Source: Flaviflagellibacter deserti (GTDB taxonomy: Bacteria > Pseudomonadota > Alphaproteobacteria > Rhizobiales > Methylopilaceae). Taken from it: 64,000 bases of DNA. The DNA lies in assembly GCF_042652085.1 (NCBI RefSeq), contig NZ_JBHSJF010000008.1:434001-498000 (forward strand). The letters run 5' to 3'. The notes under the pieces were generated by a model. It was not told the DNA's origin. It saw nothing but the letters and a program-made list of their open reading frames with translations, and made no database searches. This document shows positions 8,268 through 19,082 of the stretch, piece after piece. How positions within the stretch are numbered: the first letter of the stretch is position 1; each line of letters begins with the position of its first letter. The position numbers and the translations under genes were made by a program.

Positions 8268-10025
8268 CTAGAACAGAGCCGGTGCCCCAGGTCCGGCTCC
8301 ATTGCCGGTATGGGTCAGGCTCCAGGCGACGCGTGTCCCGGCCTTGCGACCGAGTCGAACCACGATCTGCTCGGCCCGGCGCGGGCCGCTGTCGCCGGCG
8401 AAGAACACGCTCTCCTCGACATGGGCCTCCTGCTGGTCCACGGCGAACGTCCAGCAATCGCCGGAGGGGAGCGTCAGCAGGACGCTGTTGCCGCGTCCGA
8501 GCCGCGCGGCACGGACACCGGGATGCAGATGGAAGCGCAGCACGGTGTCGGCGGTCGTGCGCTGACGCACGGGGCGGATGACGTCCATGCCCTCGACCCG
8601 GTTCCCGTCGGCGTGGACGCGAAACGTCCGCTCGTGGACGAGGCCGAGCGGCTTGGCATAGCCGTCATGGATCGCGCGGAGCACCGTCCCGCCGCGTCCG
8701 TCGTCGCGCTTCACGTCGACTTCGTTCGGCCCCTCGCGGACCAGGCGTCCGACAAGCGCGGTGACGAGACGGCCGCGCACGAAACGGCAGGACGAGCGGT
8801 CGTCGAGCGTCACGGTGGAGTGCGCCGCGGTCTTCCGCGCTGCATCCCGCCAAGGCGCGTGCGAGGGGCCGGGCGCGCCGCAATTGACCACGAGGCGCTC
8901 GGCGCCGACAGACATTTCGAACGACAGCGTCCCGGCATGGGCGGTTTCGCTCAGGCCGAGCGGCGGCGGACGGCCGGTGTCGGCGACGAGGACGGTACGG
9001 CCTGCCTCGATGCGCTGATAGCCGGAATAGCCGGCATTCATCACCGGCCGGCCCTGGGTGTCGTCGATCGTCAGGATGCTGTCGAGCAACAGGCGATCGG
9101 TCGGCCCCGCGCCGTTGAAGAGTGCGAGATTGCCGTCCGCATGCCGGAAGAAGCGCAGCATCGGCAGCATACGGTCGAGCAACTGCATCATGCCCTTCGG
9201 CGGTTCCATCGAGCGGCGCGCGAAATTCTCCTTCAGCATCAGGAGATCGACGGTCATCGCCAGCAGGTCGTCGGGATTGCGCGTCGCTGGCCCGCCGTCG
9301 AGCAGGACCAGCGCCTTGAGATCCGAGGCAAGAAAGTCGCTGCCCATTCGCAGCGCGCGCGTCGCATCAGGAAGGCAAAGCCCGGCCTGGGTCAGTGCCA
9401 CGGCGGCGGTCAGTCGCGGCATTCCCGGAGAAAGGCTGCGGAGATCGCGCTTCAGCCGCTGCTCGTGCCGGACAAGGGAACGAAAGAAGTTCTTGCGGAA
9501 ACCGGCGTCCGCCCCGTTCAGCAGGAATGGCGCATGTGTCAGCCAGGAGATCAGCCTGCGCGCTGTGATCGAAGGTCCGCGTCCCGCCTTTCCCAACCTT
9601 TTGGTCGAGATCCATTCGTCGAGCGAAGTGCGCGCGAAGGCGCGTGTCAGTGCCGTGTCGGCGGCGGCAAGATCGGCGAGCCAGCCGAAGCAATGGAGCG
9701 CTTTCGCCCATTCTTCGGAGGGGGGCGCGATACCGAAAACCGGATTTCCCTTCGTCTCGACCGAATGGCCGGCAAATGCGAAACGGCCGCCATAGAGTTC
9801 GGCGCCGCGCCGGGCGTCTCCCAGAGCAACCGGCAGAGGCGATAGCAGAAGGTGGTCCGGTTCGGAAAAGGGCGGGCTGAAGCGGAGCAGCCTCTGGGGC
9901 TTCAGCCGCGCGAATGCGCCTCCCGCGAGCAGCGCCGCGAGGCGTGCATTGCTTCTGGTTCGGTCCGCTATCGCCTCAACCGACACGCGTAGCCCTCTGG
10001 CCGATTCGCGAAGAGTAGATGACAT
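8268..10025 (-). CDS. Heparinase II/III family protein
   Basis: 585 residues. The N-terminal two thirds is helical with alpha/alpha-toroid character. The C-terminal region (about 320-570) matches the heparinase II/III-like beta-sandwich domain: 'YSGYQRIEAGRTVLVADTG', 'HAGTLSFEMSVG', 'NCGAPG' and 'AHSTVTLDD'. Rhizobial genomes place this gene between rsmB and purH. Members are thought to be polysaccharide lyases for uronic-acid-containing glycans, but this chromosomal group has no established substrate. No signal peptide is evident at the chosen start. Confidence 0.85.
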   Translation of the reverse strand: MSSTLRESARGLRVSVEAIADRTRSNARLAALLAGGAFARLKPQRLLRFSPPFSEPDHLLLSPLPVALGDARRGAELYGGRFAFAGHSVETKGNPVFGIAPPSEEWAKALHCFGWLADLAAADTALTRAFARTSLDEWISTKRLGKAGRGPSITARRLISWLTHAPFLLNGADAGFRKNFFRSLVRHEQRLKRDLRSLSPGMPRLTAAVALTQAGLCLPDATRALRMGSDFLASDLKALVLLDGGPATRNPDDLLAMTVDLLMLKENFARRSMEPPKGMMQLLDRMLPMLRFFRHADGNLALFNGAGPTDRLLLDSILTIDDTQGRPVMNAGYSGYQRIEAGRTVLVADTGRPPPLGLSETAHAGTLSFEMSVGAERLVVNCGAPGPSHAPWRDAARKTAAHSTVTLDDRSSCRFVRGRLVTALVGRLVREGPNEVDVKRDDGRGGTVLRAIHDGYAKPLGLVHERTFRVHADGNRVEGMDVIRPVRQRTTADTVLRFHLHPGVRAARLGRGNSVLLTLPSGDCWTFAVDQQEAHVEESVFFAGDSGPRRAEQIVVRLGRKAGTRVAWSLTHTGNGAGPGAPALF

Positions 10026-10047
10026 CTGCGGCGGAGGTTAGACGAAT

Positions 10048-11364
10048 CTAGCGGCGCACGAGCCGCGCGGCGAAGAATCCGTCGAGCCCGGCGAGACGGG
10101 GTTCTGGATTGGGTAGGTGCGAGGGCAAAGTACGCAATTCGCCCTTGTCGTTGATCGCACTTTCGAGCCCCGGCACCTCCTCCGGACGAACCGCGTCGCG
10201 CTCCAGATCCGGATTGCGGGTCAGCAGGGCCTCGATCTGATTCTCGCCTTCTTCCGGCTCCAGCGAACAGGTCGAATAGACCAATATGCCGCCGGGTTTC
10301 AGCAGACGTACCGCGCCGTCCAGAAGGCGTGTCTGCAGGTCGGCCAACGAAGCGATGTCCTTTTCCGATTTGAGCCAGGCGACGTCCGGATGGCGGCGGA
10401 TCGTGCCGGTCGCCGAGCAGGGCGCGTCGAGCAGGATGGCGTCGAACGGGGCCGTATGGAGGGCGGCGGCGTCCGCCGCGATGGTCTGTGCCTCCAGTCC
10501 GAGCCGCTTGAGATTCTCGGTCAGGCGCCGCAAGCGAGGCGCCGAGCGATCCACGGCGGTTACGTCGGCTCCGGCTGCCGCAAGCTGGGCGGTCTTTCCG
10601 CCCGGCGCGGCGCAGAGATCGGCGATCCGCATGCCGGGTTTTGCGTGAAGCAGTTGCGCCGGCAAAGCGGCGGCGGCGTCCTGTACCCACCATTCGCCGT
10701 CGGAAAATCCGGGAAGCTCCATCACCGGGCCGTGCGGGACGAGCCGGACCGTTCCGGTCGGCAGCGCCCTGCCGCCGAATTTCTCGGCCCAGCCGGCAGG
10801 ATCGGTCTTCACGGTGATGTCGAGCGGCGGTTCGTTGCGCTCGCCTTCCGCGATCGCCTTCGCGCCCTCGGCGCCCCACGCCTTCACGCGACGAGCCTGA
10901 AGCCATTCGGGAACGTCCCGGGACGTGTCGGCGATGAAGGTCGAAAGCTCCTCCCGCTCACGGGCGATGTTCCGCAGCACCGCGTTCACCAGTCCCGCGA
11001 ACGGCCGCGCCTGCCGGTCGGCATTGGCCTGGTCGACCGCGACGCCGACGGCGGCGTGGTCCGGAACGTCCATCAGAAGGAGTTGCGCCGCGCCGGTCAG
11101 GAGAATGCTTTCGAGGCTGCCGCGCGGATCGAGCGGCTTCCTGAGATAGCGCGCGACGACCGCGCGCAGATTGCCGAGCCGCCGGAGCGTCGTTCCCGCG
11201 ATGGCGCGAGCCAACGCGCGGTCGCGCTGGTCGAGCGCGGCGAACGGGCTTTTCGGATCGTCGAGAGCTTCGTCGAGAGGGCGGCCACGCTGCAGGACGC
11301 CATGGACCAGCTGCGTGGCGGCGCGCCGGGCGGCGAAGCCCGGCGCGTTCATGTTTTCGTTCAT
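10048..11364 (-). CDS. rsmB: 16S rRNA (cytosine967-C5)-methyltransferase RsmB-like
   Basis: SAM-dependent RNA m5C methyltransferase of the Fmu/NOL1/NOP2/Sun family. An N-terminal NusB-like RNA-binding domain (about 10-140) is followed by the methyltransferase domain: SAM-binding 'DLCAAPGGKTAQL', 'LDAPCSATGTIRRHPD' (conserved Cys) and the nucleophile motif 'YSTCSLEPEE'. Length (438) and domain order fit RsmB rather than RsmF, although alphaproteobacteria have several paralogues. A second in-frame ATG four codons later is possible. It precedes the heparinase gene on the same strand. Confidence 0.9.
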   Translation of the reverse strand: MNENMNAPGFAARRAATQLVHGVLQRGRPLDEALDDPKSPFAALDQRDRALARAIAGTTLRRLGNLRAVVARYLRKPLDPRGSLESILLTGAAQLLLMDVPDHAAVGVAVDQANADRQARPFAGLVNAVLRNIAREREELSTFIADTSRDVPEWLQARRVKAWGAEGAKAIAEGERNEPPLDITVKTDPAGWAEKFGGRALPTGTVRLVPHGPVMELPGFSDGEWWVQDAAAALPAQLLHAKPGMRIADLCAAPGGKTAQLAAAGADVTAVDRSAPRLRRLTENLKRLGLEAQTIAADAAALHTAPFDAILLDAPCSATGTIRRHPDVAWLKSEKDIASLADLQTRLLDGAVRLLKPGGILVYSTCSLEPEEGENQIEALLTRNPDLERDAVRPEEVPGLESAINDKGELRTLPSHLPNPEPRLAGLDGFFAARLVRR

Positions 11365-11395
11365 CGGGGCCTTATGCCCGCTTTTGCGCGATCAA

Positions 11396-12334
11396 TCAGC
11401 CCCAGGGGCCGCGCCGTCCCGTATTCCAGGGACTGGCGGGTGCCGCCTGCGGCGCCTGCGCGAAGCCGCCGCGACCGGTCGCGCCCATGCGCGCGGCCAG
11501 ATCCTGAAGCGCGGCAATGCGGTTGCCGGTGTCGGGATGGGTCGAGAACAGATTGTCCATCCGCTGGCCGGACAACGGGTTGATGATGAACATGTGCGCG
11601 GTCGCGGGATTGCGCTCCGCCTCCATGTTCGGGACCTGATGGGCATAGTTCGAGATCTTCGCCAGCGCGGAGGCCAGCGAAAGCGGTTGACCGCAGATCT
11701 CGGCGCCCATTCGGTCGGCTTCATATTCGCGCGACCGCGAGATCGCCATCTGCACGATCATCGCCGCGATCGGCGCGAGGATCATGATCGCGATCGAACC
11801 GATGATGCCGATACCGCCATTGTTGGAGTCGCGGTTGCCCGAGAACATGAAGGCGAAGTTCGCCAGCATGCCGATCGCGCCAGCAAGCGTCGCGGTCACC
11901 GTCATGGTCAGCGTGTCGTAGTTCTTCACATGCGCGAGTTCGTGCGCCATCACGCCCGCCACCTCGTCGCGGCTGAGCGCGTTGAGCAGTCCGGTCGAGG
12001 CCGCGACCGCCGCGTGTTCCGGGTTGCGGCCGGTGGCGAACGCGTTCGGCTGCGCGCTTTCGATGATGTAGACCTTCGGCATCGGCAGCCCGGCGCGCTG
12101 CGCCAGTTCCTGGACGAGGCCGTAATATTCGGGGGCGCTGCGGGCATCGACCTCCTTGGCGCCGTACATGTGCAGCACCATCGAGCCCGAATTCCAGTAG
12201 CTGAAGGCGTTCATGGCCAGCGCGACCATGAAGGCAATCATCATGCCGCCGCCACCACCGATGAGGTAGCCGACACCCATGAAGAGGGCCGTCATGCCGG
12301 CAAGCAGGATGGCGGTCCGTGCGTAGTTCATCAA
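11396..12334 (-). CDS. htpX: Membrane zinc metalloprotease HtpX
   Basis: Inner-membrane M48 protease that degrades damaged membrane proteins and overlaps functionally with FtsH. 312 residues. Two N-terminal membrane segments (about 7-25 and 28-50) precede the zinc motif 'HELAHVKN' near 137-144; two more segments follow, then 'SREYEADRMGAEI', which supplies the third ligand. The C-terminal tail is Ala/Gln/Pro-rich. Transcribed toward rsmB with 31 bases between them. Confidence 0.95.
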   Translation of the reverse strand: MMNYARTAILLAGMTALFMGVGYLIGGGGGMMIAFMVALAMNAFSYWNSGSMVLHMYGAKEVDARSAPEYYGLVQELAQRAGLPMPKVYIIESAQPNAFATGRNPEHAAVAASTGLLNALSRDEVAGVMAHELAHVKNYDTLTMTVTATLAGAIGMLANFAFMFSGNRDSNNGGIGIIGSIAIMILAPIAAMIVQMAISRSREYEADRMGAEICGQPLSLASALAKISNYAHQVPNMEAERNPATAHMFIINPLSGQRMDNLFSTHPDTGNRIAALQDLAARMGATGRGGFAQAPQAAPASPWNTGRRGPWG

Positions 12335-12419
12335 TTCCTCCAGGCAGCGTTTCCAGACGCCGCGTCGGGACTATATGTTGGCCCGGCGAAACTTGCTGCA
12401 AGAACGGGACACTACGGTA

Positions 12420-12614
12420 ATGGCGGACCGGAAAGACAATCTCGCGAACGAGCGCTCGCTCAGCGATGCAGCAAAGCGCGCGCTCGCCGAGGCCGAGCAG
12501 CGCCGCGCCGCCGCCGCGCCGGCGGACAAGCCCGTTGAACATCGCGGCCCGAAAGGGCCGGAGCCCATCCGCTACGGCGATTGGGAGATCAAGGGCATCG
12601 CGAGCGACTTCTAG
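12420..12614 (+). CDS. DUF1674 protein (SdhAF4-like succinate dehydrogenase assembly factor)
   Basis: 64 residues with the hallmark C terminus 'RYGDWEIKGIASDF', which matches the DUF1674/SDHAF4 family that assists flavinylated SdhA before complex II assembly. The N-terminal half is charged and Ala-rich. The start at 12420 (MADRKD) is preferred over an in-frame ATG 45 bases upstream because the extra residues look non-coding. Divergent from htpX. Confidence 0.85.
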   Translation: MADRKDNLANERSLSDAAKRALAEAEQRRAAAAPADKPVEHRGPKGPEPIRYGDWEIKGIASDF

Positions 12615-12694
12615 CGTAGGCCTGCTATTGCCCAAGGCTGCCGGCGCGGATAACCTCCCCGCCGTCTTCGTGCCAACAACAAGGGAGGGAGCGC

Positions 12695-12742
12695 ATGGCA
12701 TCATCGTTCGCAGTTCTCATCCCCGGCACGGTCCTCGGCTAG
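12695..12742 (+). CDS. Candidate leader peptide/micro-ORF (15 codons)
   Basis: Between the DUF1674 gene and the ABC exporter, an ATG preceded by a very strong Shine-Dalgarno (AAGGGAGGGA, five bases away) opens a 15-codon frame (MASSFAVLIPGTVLG) ending at TAG. It is followed 9 bases later by an intrinsic terminator hairpin. This is the layout of an attenuator leader, or simply a microprotein. No run of regulatory codons is obvious, so translation control is only a possibility. Confidence 0.45.
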   Translation: MASSFAVLIPGTVLG

Positions 12743-12751
12743 GTCCGAACC

Positions 12752-12774
12752 CGACCGCTTCGGTCGTCTTTTTC
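12752..12774 (+). terminator. Rho-independent terminator upstream of the ABC exporter
   Basis: CGACCG (12752-12757), loop CTT, CGGTCG (12761-12766), followed by TCTTTTTC: a compact GC-rich stem and a U-run on the plus strand. It lies 85 bases before the exporter start. It either ends the DUF1674/micro-ORF transcript or acts as an attenuator. Confidence 0.7.
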
Positions 12775-12858
12775 GACATTTTCGATCATTTGGCGCTGCA
12801 TTCCCGACGGATTCGCGCGCCTGAGCACAGGCCGGCATTCGCGTGCCGGAAGCATGTC

Positions 12859-14652
12859 ATGACCGCTCGTCAGAAAGGCCAGCGGACGGACGCAATCCGT
12901 TCCGTCCTCGGCTTTACGTTCCGCCATTGGCGGCATCAACCGGGCCAGCTCGCGCTGATCGCCTCGACGATCATGCTCGCGACTCTTGCCGATATCCTGC
13001 TGCCGCTTTTCGCCGGCCGTCTCATCGACGCGCTGTCGGACACCGCGCGCCCGCGTGAGGCCGCGCTCGTCGATGCCCTGTGGGCGTTCGGCGCCATGGC
13101 CGTTCTCGGAATTGTGCTGATAGTGTTCCGCCACATCGCGTGGAGCGGCATCATCCCGTTCACGCTGAAGATCATGTCGGCGGTCGCGCAGGATGCGTTC
13201 CACCGCGTCCAGCGCTTCTCGTCGGACTGGCATGCCAACACCTTCGCCGGGTCGACGGTGCGGCAGGTCACGCGCGGCATGTGGGCACTCGACACGCTGC
13301 ACGACACGCTTCTGCTCGCGCTCTGGCCCTCGCTCGTCGTGCTGGTCGGGACGATGCTCCTCCTTGGCTTCCACTGGCCGGTGATGGGGATCGTCATGGC
13401 CGTCGGCAGCATTGGCTATGTCGCGCTGACGGTGCTGCTCGCGACCCGCTACATCGCTCCGGCGTCCCGCCTGTCGAATGCCTGGGACACCCGCATCGGC
13501 GGCACTCTGGCCGACGCCATGAGCTGCAACGCCGTGGTGAAGAGCTTCGGCGCGGAAGCGCGCGAGGATCAGCGCCTTGGCGGCGTCATCGCCAAATGGA
13601 CGCGCCGTACCGCGCGGACCTGGACACGCCATACCCGCAGCTCAACCTGGCAGATCATGGTTCTGCAGACCCTCCGGCTCGGCGTGATCGCGCTCGCGAT
13701 CTGGCTCTGGTGGCAGGGCCGCGCGACGCCGGGCGAGGTCGTCTACGTCATGACCACCTATTTCGTGGTCAACGGCTATCTCCGCGAGATCGGCCAGCAC
13801 GTGAACCATCTCCAGCGTTCTGTGAACGACATGGAGGAACTGGTCGGCCTGCACGACACCGCGCTGGGCGTCGAGGACGTGCCGGACGCGAAGCCGATCC
13901 GCATCTCGGGCGGGTTGATCCGCTTCGAGGACGTGTCGTTCCACTATGCGGGTCACGCCACCCCGCTCTACGAGCACCTCGACGTCACGATCCGCGCGGG
14001 TGAGCGCGTCGGCCTGGTCGGCCATTCCGGCTCGGGCAAGACGACCTTCGTCAAGCTGATCCAGCGGCTCTACGACGTCACCGGCGGCCAGGTGCTGATC
14101 GATGGGCAGGACGTCTCGCAGGCAACCCAGAGTTCGCTCCGCGCGCAGATCGCCATCGTCCAGCAGGAGCCGGTCCTGTTCCACCGCACGCTGGCGGAGA
14201 ACATCGCCTATGCGCGTCCGGGGGCATCCATGGCCGAGATCGAGGAGGCGGCACGGCTCGCCAATGCCGACGGCTTCATCGAGCGGCTGCCGAAGGGCTA
14301 CCAGACTTTGGTTGGCGAGCGCGGCGTCAAGCTGTCTGGCGGCGAGCGCCAGCGCGTCGCCCTCGCGCGAGCTTTCCTCGCCAATGCGCCGATCCTGATC
14401 CTCGACGAGGCAACGTCGAGCCTCGACTCGGAATCGGAGGCCTTGATCCAGCAGGCGATGAACCGGCTGATGCGCGGCCGTACCGCGATCGTCATCGCCC
14501 ACCGTCTGTCGACGGTGCGCACGCTCGACCGAATCCTCGTCTTCGAGCAAGGCAGGATCGTCGAGCAGGGCAAGCACGATACGCTTCGCGCCATGCCAGG
14601 CGGCCACTATCGCCGTCTGTTCGAGACGCAGGTCGAGGCGGCTTTGGTGTGA
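12859..14652 (+). CDS. ABC exporter, fused permease-ATPase (MsbA/multidrug type)
   Basis: 597 residues. The N-terminal transmembrane domain (about 20-310, six predicted helices) is followed by an ATPase domain (about 345-590) with Walker A 'GHSGSGKTT', Q-loop 'QQEPVLF', signature 'LSGGERQRVALARA', Walker B 'ILILDEATSSLDS' and H-loop 'AHRLST'. It should work as a homodimer, exporting a lipid or drug; no substrate is indicated. The ATG at 12859 was chosen (GGAAG upstream, transmembrane domain complete); the longer open frame upstream runs through the terminator and is not coding. Confidence 0.9.
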   Translation: MTARQKGQRTDAIRSVLGFTFRHWRHQPGQLALIASTIMLATLADILLPLFAGRLIDALSDTARPREAALVDALWAFGAMAVLGIVLIVFRHIAWSGIIPFTLKIMSAVAQDAFHRVQRFSSDWHANTFAGSTVRQVTRGMWALDTLHDTLLLALWPSLVVLVGTMLLLGFHWPVMGIVMAVGSIGYVALTVLLATRYIAPASRLSNAWDTRIGGTLADAMSCNAVVKSFGAEAREDQRLGGVIAKWTRRTARTWTRHTRSSTWQIMVLQTLRLGVIALAIWLWWQGRATPGEVVYVMTTYFVVNGYLREIGQHVNHLQRSVNDMEELVGLHDTALGVEDVPDAKPIRISGGLIRFEDVSFHYAGHATPLYEHLDVTIRAGERVGLVGHSGSGKTTFVKLIQRLYDVTGGQVLIDGQDVSQATQSSLRAQIAIVQQEPVLFHRTLAENIAYARPGASMAEIEEAARLANADGFIERLPKGYQTLVGERGVKLSGGERQRVALARAFLANAPILILDEATSSLDSESEALIQQAMNRLMRGRTAIVIAHRLSTVRTLDRILVFEQGRIVEQGKHDTLRAMPGGHYRRLFETQVEAALV

Positions 14653-14689
14653 CGGATCGCGGCGCGCGCTTCCGGCGTTATGGGTCGCG

Positions 14690-15421
14690 ATGAGCGACCA
14701 GGCCAAGCCAACAATACAGAGACCGCCTCCGAAACGGTGGCGGTCTCCCAATCCGGGCTCGATCGTCCTCCGCCTCCTGACAGCATTGTTCCTCATAGTG
14801 GTTGTCGGCTTCGTCTATATCGACCGCCACGCGCCGCTGAACCCCTCCGCGCCGCCGAACATCGTCACCGGGCTCCAGCTCCAATTGATGCGCGCCTTTC
14901 CCGAGCGCTGCGTGGCCGCGCTCGCCCGCGCCGACAATCTTTCTTTCGCCCTCTCGCCGCGTCCGATCGACAACGGCTGCGGCTATCCCGACGGCATATC
15001 CATTTCCCGCTCCGGCGTGTCCTATGGCGGGGCCGTCGTGCTGCGCTGTCCGGCAGCGGTCGCGCTCGTGATGTGGGAGCGGCACGTCCTGCAACCGGAA
15101 GCGCAGCGCGTCTTCGGCAAGCGCGTCGCCTCGGTCGAGACCTACGGCACCTATTCCTGCCGCAACGTCTACAATCGCGAGGACGCCCGCCGCAGCCAGC
15201 ACGCGACGGCCAACGCCATCGACGTCGCGGGGATCACGCTGCAGGGAGGTCCGGCGATTACCGTCAGGCGCGGCTGGGAGTCAGGCGAGCAGGGGCGCTT
15301 TCTCAGGGCGATACGCGATGGCGCCTGCGGCTTGTTCCGCGTGGTTCTCTCGCCCGATTACAACAGGGCGCACGCCGATCATTTGCATCTCGACATGGGG
15401 CGCTGGATGGCCTGCCGCTGA
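14690..15421 (+). CDS. Extensin-like C-terminal domain protein
   Basis: 243 residues: a proline-rich basic cytoplasmic N terminus, one membrane helix (about 25-45), then a periplasmic extensin-like C-terminal domain with 'NGCGYPDGI', 'TYSCRNVYNRED', 'SQHATANAIDVAGI' and the final 'HADHLHLDMGRW'. The His/Asp pattern resembles the D-Ala-D-Ala carboxypeptidase/peptidase M15 fold, so a peptidoglycan-related role is plausible but unproven. Follows the ABC exporter by 37 bases. Convergent with msrA. Confidence 0.88.
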   Translation: MSDQAKPTIQRPPPKRWRSPNPGSIVLRLLTALFLIVVVGFVYIDRHAPLNPSAPPNIVTGLQLQLMRAFPERCVAALARADNLSFALSPRPIDNGCGYPDGISISRSGVSYGGAVVLRCPAAVALVMWERHVLQPEAQRVFGKRVASVETYGTYSCRNVYNREDARRSQHATANAIDVAGITLQGGPAITVRRGWESGEQGRFLRAIRDGACGLFRVVLSPDYNRAHADHLHLDMGRWMACR

Positions 15422-16057
15422 TCAGAGCCCGGCATGGGCCTTCTCGCCCCAGACCGCGCGAAGCCGCGCCTCGCGCTGGCAGCCGATCAGATAGGCTTGG
15501 TAATGGCCGGGATTGGTCTTGGCGAAATCCTGATGTTCCGGGCCGGCGGGCGTGAAGAGGCTCGCCGGGCGGATTTCGGTCGTCACCGTCTGGTTCAGGT
15601 CCTTGCCGACTTCGATCTTCGACGTTTCCGCCAATCGCTTCTGCGCGTCGCCCTCGACGAACACCGCCGTGCGGTACTGGTCGCCGAAATCGCAGAACTG
15701 CCCGTAATCATTGGTCGGGTCGATGTCGTGCCAATAGATGTCGAGCAGCTTGTCGTACGTGATCTTCTTCGGGTCGTATGTCACCTGCACGGCTTCGAGA
15801 TGGCCCGTCTTGCCGCGCACGACCTCGTTGTAGGTCGGGTTCTCGGTCTTCCCGCCCATGAAGCCCGACACCGCCGAAATGACGCCCGGCTGTCCGTCGA
15901 ACGCTTTCTCGATTGACCAGAAGCAGCCACCCGCGAAGGTGGCGACCGCTGGTCGTCCGTCATCGTCGGGGTCTTCCGCGCGAGCCTGGAACAGGCTCGC
16001 CCCTCCTGCGATTGAAAGTGCACTCAGGACGGCGCCGACGATCAAGTGGATGTGCAT
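15422..16057 (-). CDS. msrA: Peptide-methionine (S)-S-oxide reductase MsrA, exported
   Basis: Reduces methionine-S-sulfoxide in proteins. The catalytic 'GGCFWSIEKAF' motif and the conserved 'DPTNDYGQFCDFGDQYRT' stretch are present, as is the late 'CQREARLR'. An N-terminal signal-like segment (LIVGAVLSALSIAGGASLF) suggests a periplasmic form. The start at 16057 is preferred because a GGAG lies eight bases upstream; two ATGs further upstream (16063, 16093) are in frame. The stop abuts the convergent extensin-like gene. Confidence 0.93.
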   Translation of the reverse strand: MHIHLIVGAVLSALSIAGGASLFQARAEDPDDDGRPAVATFAGGCFWSIEKAFDGQPGVISAVSGFMGGKTENPTYNEVVRGKTGHLEAVQVTYDPKKITYDKLLDIYWHDIDPTNDYGQFCDFGDQYRTAVFVEGDAQKRLAETSKIEVGKDLNQTVTTEIRPASLFTPAGPEHQDFAKTNPGHYQAYLIGCQREARLRAVWGEKAHAGL

Positions 16058-16156
16058 GGGCATCACTCCGGACGCGATGTGCGCGGGACGCATGAGATAC
16101 GCCTGATTATGGCGTTTGGACGCCGGAACCCTCCAGCGCGCGTCAACTCGGCGTGA

Positions 16157-16537
16157 TCAATTTTGAAATGCTTTCCAGAGCATAGCGCTTAGTGCGACGG
16201 CCACCAGCGTCCAGATGCCGGCGATCATGGCTGCCCCGGCGAAGCTGACGGGCCGGGTCGCGAGCGTCTCGGCGGTCGCGCGATGCTCGGCCATGATCGC
16301 GGGATCGATCAGCCGCGACAGACCGGCAATCGCGATCGGCAGTAGGATAACCTCGTCGAGATAGCCGAGGACCGGGATGAAGTCGGGGATCAGGTCGATC
16401 GGCGACAGCGCATAGGCGGCGACCAGTGCCGCCAGTGCCTTCACCGAGAACGGCACGCGAGGATCGCGCGCCGCGAGCCAGAGCGCCGTCGCATCGCGGC
16501 GGAGAAGACGCGCCCAGTTCTTGAGGCGCGCCCACAT
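16157..16537 (-). CDS. DUF1232 small membrane protein
   Basis: 126 residues containing the DUF1232 core 'YALSPIDLIPDFIPVLG' with 'YLDEVILLP' (about residues 42-68) and a C-terminal membrane helix (about 98-120). Family function is unknown; related proteins include YkvA-type membrane proteins. The start codon abuts the acs stop on the same strand, so it is probably the last gene of an acs operon. Confidence 0.88.
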   Translation of the reverse strand: MWARLKNWARLLRRDATALWLAARDPRVPFSVKALAALVAAYALSPIDLIPDFIPVLGYLDEVILLPIAIAGLSRLIDPAIMAEHRATAETLATRPVSFAGAAMIAGIWTLVAVALSAMLWKAFQN

Positions 16538-18490
<1,953 letters not shown>

Positions 18491-18611
18491 GCAACTTCCT
18501 CCACACGAGCCCGGTCCGTCCGGGTCTTCTTCATCAGTCAAATTATGAGATTGGCCGGGGGGTAAGCAAGCTCGACGGCTTGTTCGTCATATGCGTGAAG
18601 GAGGTTTCGCG

Positions 18612-18835
18612 ATGCAAACTCTCAAGATCACCACGCTCGGCAATTCTGCGGCGGTCTATTGCTGAAAGCCGTTCTCGAACATCTCCGCGCGTCCAAGGGG
18701 GACCGCCTGTTCCTGACGGAGACGAAGGACGGCTATCTCATCACGGCCTATGATGAAGAAGTCGCCAGGCAGCTCGAAGCGGCTGAAGAAGTCATGCGAG
18801 AGGACCGGGATGTGCTCCGTGCTCTCGCGAAATGA
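18612..18835 (+). pseudogene. AbrB/MazE-type antitoxin gene, frameshifted
   Basis: A strong GGAGG precedes ATG 18612, which encodes 'MQTLKITTLGNSAAV', the start of an AbrB/SpoVT-type antitoxin, but the frame stops at TGA after 17 codons. One reading frame over, the expected continuation is intact (LLKAVLEHLRASKGD, then LTETKDGYLITAYDEE, ending LRALAK). A single-base deletion near 18657 explains this. Only the first 17 residues could be made. It overlaps the start of the doc remnant by the sequence ATGA, the usual antitoxin-toxin coupling. Confidence 0.8.
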
Positions 18836-19080
18836 CGGATGAGCAGGAGCCTCCATGGCTTCATCCGGCGATGATCCGGGCCGTTCACGAAACGCCAGAT
18901 CGCCGAGCATGGGTGGTGGCTCGACGGGTCTCAGGGACGAGGGAGCTCTTGAATCCGCTCTCGCCCGGCCGCGAATGAAATGGACCTACGGTGAGCGCCA
19001 CATGCCCGTCCTTGCCGGGGCCTACGCTTTCGGTATCGCCACGCGGACTGGCTTCGAAATCGCGCCAGCCCCGGCGGCCC
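18832..19080 (+). pseudogene. Doc-type (Fic-fold) toxin remnant
   Basis: The frame from ATG 18832 gives 'PWLHPAMIRAVHET', the conserved start of death-on-curing toxins. Two single-base insertions (near 18896 and 18911) move homology through 'QIAEH' and then into 'GLRDEGALESALARP' with 'LAGAYAFGIA'. The Fic-like catalytic motif (HxFxDGNK) that should follow is absent: the sequence jumps to 'RTGFEIAPAP' and then meets the HlyD gene of the opposite strand. Two shifts plus loss of the catalytic core make it non-functional. Confidence 0.8.
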
Positions 19081-19082
19081 GA

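Noticed and set aside
8310..9845. Open frame of about 510 codons antisense to the heparinase-family gene
   Set aside because: Mirror of third-position GC on the opposite strand; composition (Arg, Gln, His-rich) is not protein-like and no motif is seen.
12466..12858. N-terminal extension of the ABC exporter by 131 codons
   Set aside because: It would run through the DUF1674 gene in another frame, the micro-ORF and an intrinsic terminator; composition is Arg/Pro/Ser-rich shadow sequence.
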